Assembly (NCBI GenBank): GCA_007695205.1
Contig: REEF01000857.1
Span: 1-5,790 of the forward strand
DNA: 5,790 bases
Origin: Planctomycetaceae bacterium
Lineage (GTDB): Bacteria; Planctomycetota; Planctomycetia; Pirellulales; Pirellulaceae
Direction of reading: 5' to 3'
Position numbers and translations under genes: made by a program. Positions 5,591 through 5,790 of the stretch are shown here, piece by piece; within the stretch, counting starts at the first letter, position 1, and every line of letters begins with the position of its first letter. Under the pieces are notes generated by a model that was not told the DNA's origin, ran no database searches, and was given only the letters and a program-made list of their open reading frames with translations.

Positions 5591-5790
5591 TACGGTGCCA
5601 CCGCATCTGCACATTCGCTCAAACAGCTCAGCCAATTCAATCCCATTGCCAACATTGTGCCACGCCCGTCGTTGCCGGTAGCCTGATCATCCACGGCCAA
5701 TTGGGCACAGTGCGTCCCGGATCACGCACGTGAGCGCGGGCGGGATTATCGATGGGGATTCGGTCGCGATTAAGGATGGGGTCTTCGGAT
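5591..5790. other. Right edge, no supported gene
   Basis: This 200-base stretch lacks a recognisable start with a ribosome binding site. On the + strand a frame open through the putative RNA ends at TGA 5731-5733 and carries HCQHC-x-x-PVVAGSLII near its end. A second frame, open from 5682 with GTG at 5730, runs off the window as VSAGGIIDGDSVAIKDGVFG. The latter could be the start of a gene or the continuation of the former after a frameshift. On the - strand a frame from the window edge to a TGA at 5639-5637 is also open. None is long or distinctive enough to call. Confidence 0.3.

Overview
The window most likely comes from a member of the Planctomycetota (Rhodopirellula/Pirellula-like). This is inferred from a very large secreted protein that combines HEAT repeats, an NPCBM domain, a hydrazine-synthase-alpha-like propeller and one CxxCH haem site, an architecture typical of that phylum, together with moderately high GC and long spacers. 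No rRNA or other taxonomic marker is present.

Layout, left to right. (1) Positions 1-95 hold the last 30 codons of a tyrosine recombinase (phage-integrase family) on the + strand, including the catalytic-tyrosine box. (2) Positions 97-339 are non-coding and structured: a G-run tract, then six ~28-30 bp repeats headed by CACGTG, arranged as three direct copies at exact 33 bp period, two inverted copies at 38 bp period and one degenerate direct copy. (3) A sigma70-like promoter (380-409) and a good ribosome binding site lead into a 1300-aa exported HEAT/NPCBM/HEAT/propeller/cytochrome-c-site protein (453-4355). (4) A stem-loop over its stop codon and an extended -10 promoter separate it from ribE, riboflavin synthase alpha subunit (4490-5086), which ends in a hairpin terminator (5166-5196). 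(5) Positions 5201-5243 on the - strand are the 3' half of a tRNA (anticodon TAC, Val) with no 5' half. It ends at the anticodon loop, where a short inverted repeat begins, followed by a palindrome and two clusters of 10-bp tandem repeats (to 5400). This looks like one end (att site) of an integrated element whose body would extend to the right. (6) Positions 5510-5590 look like a small structured RNA gene with its own -10 element and a strong terminator stem. (7) The last 200 bases hold no gene I can support, only two short open frames.

The two complete genes are on the same strand but appear to have separate promoters, and I see no functional link between them. The main interest is in the borders: a recombinase end beside an inverted-repeat array on the left, and a truncated tRNA with integrase-arm-like repeats and a possible small RNA on the right. 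Whether the two borders belong to one mobile system cannot be decided from this window. The geometry of the tRNA fragment argues that the element it marks lies to the right of 5243, not over ribE.
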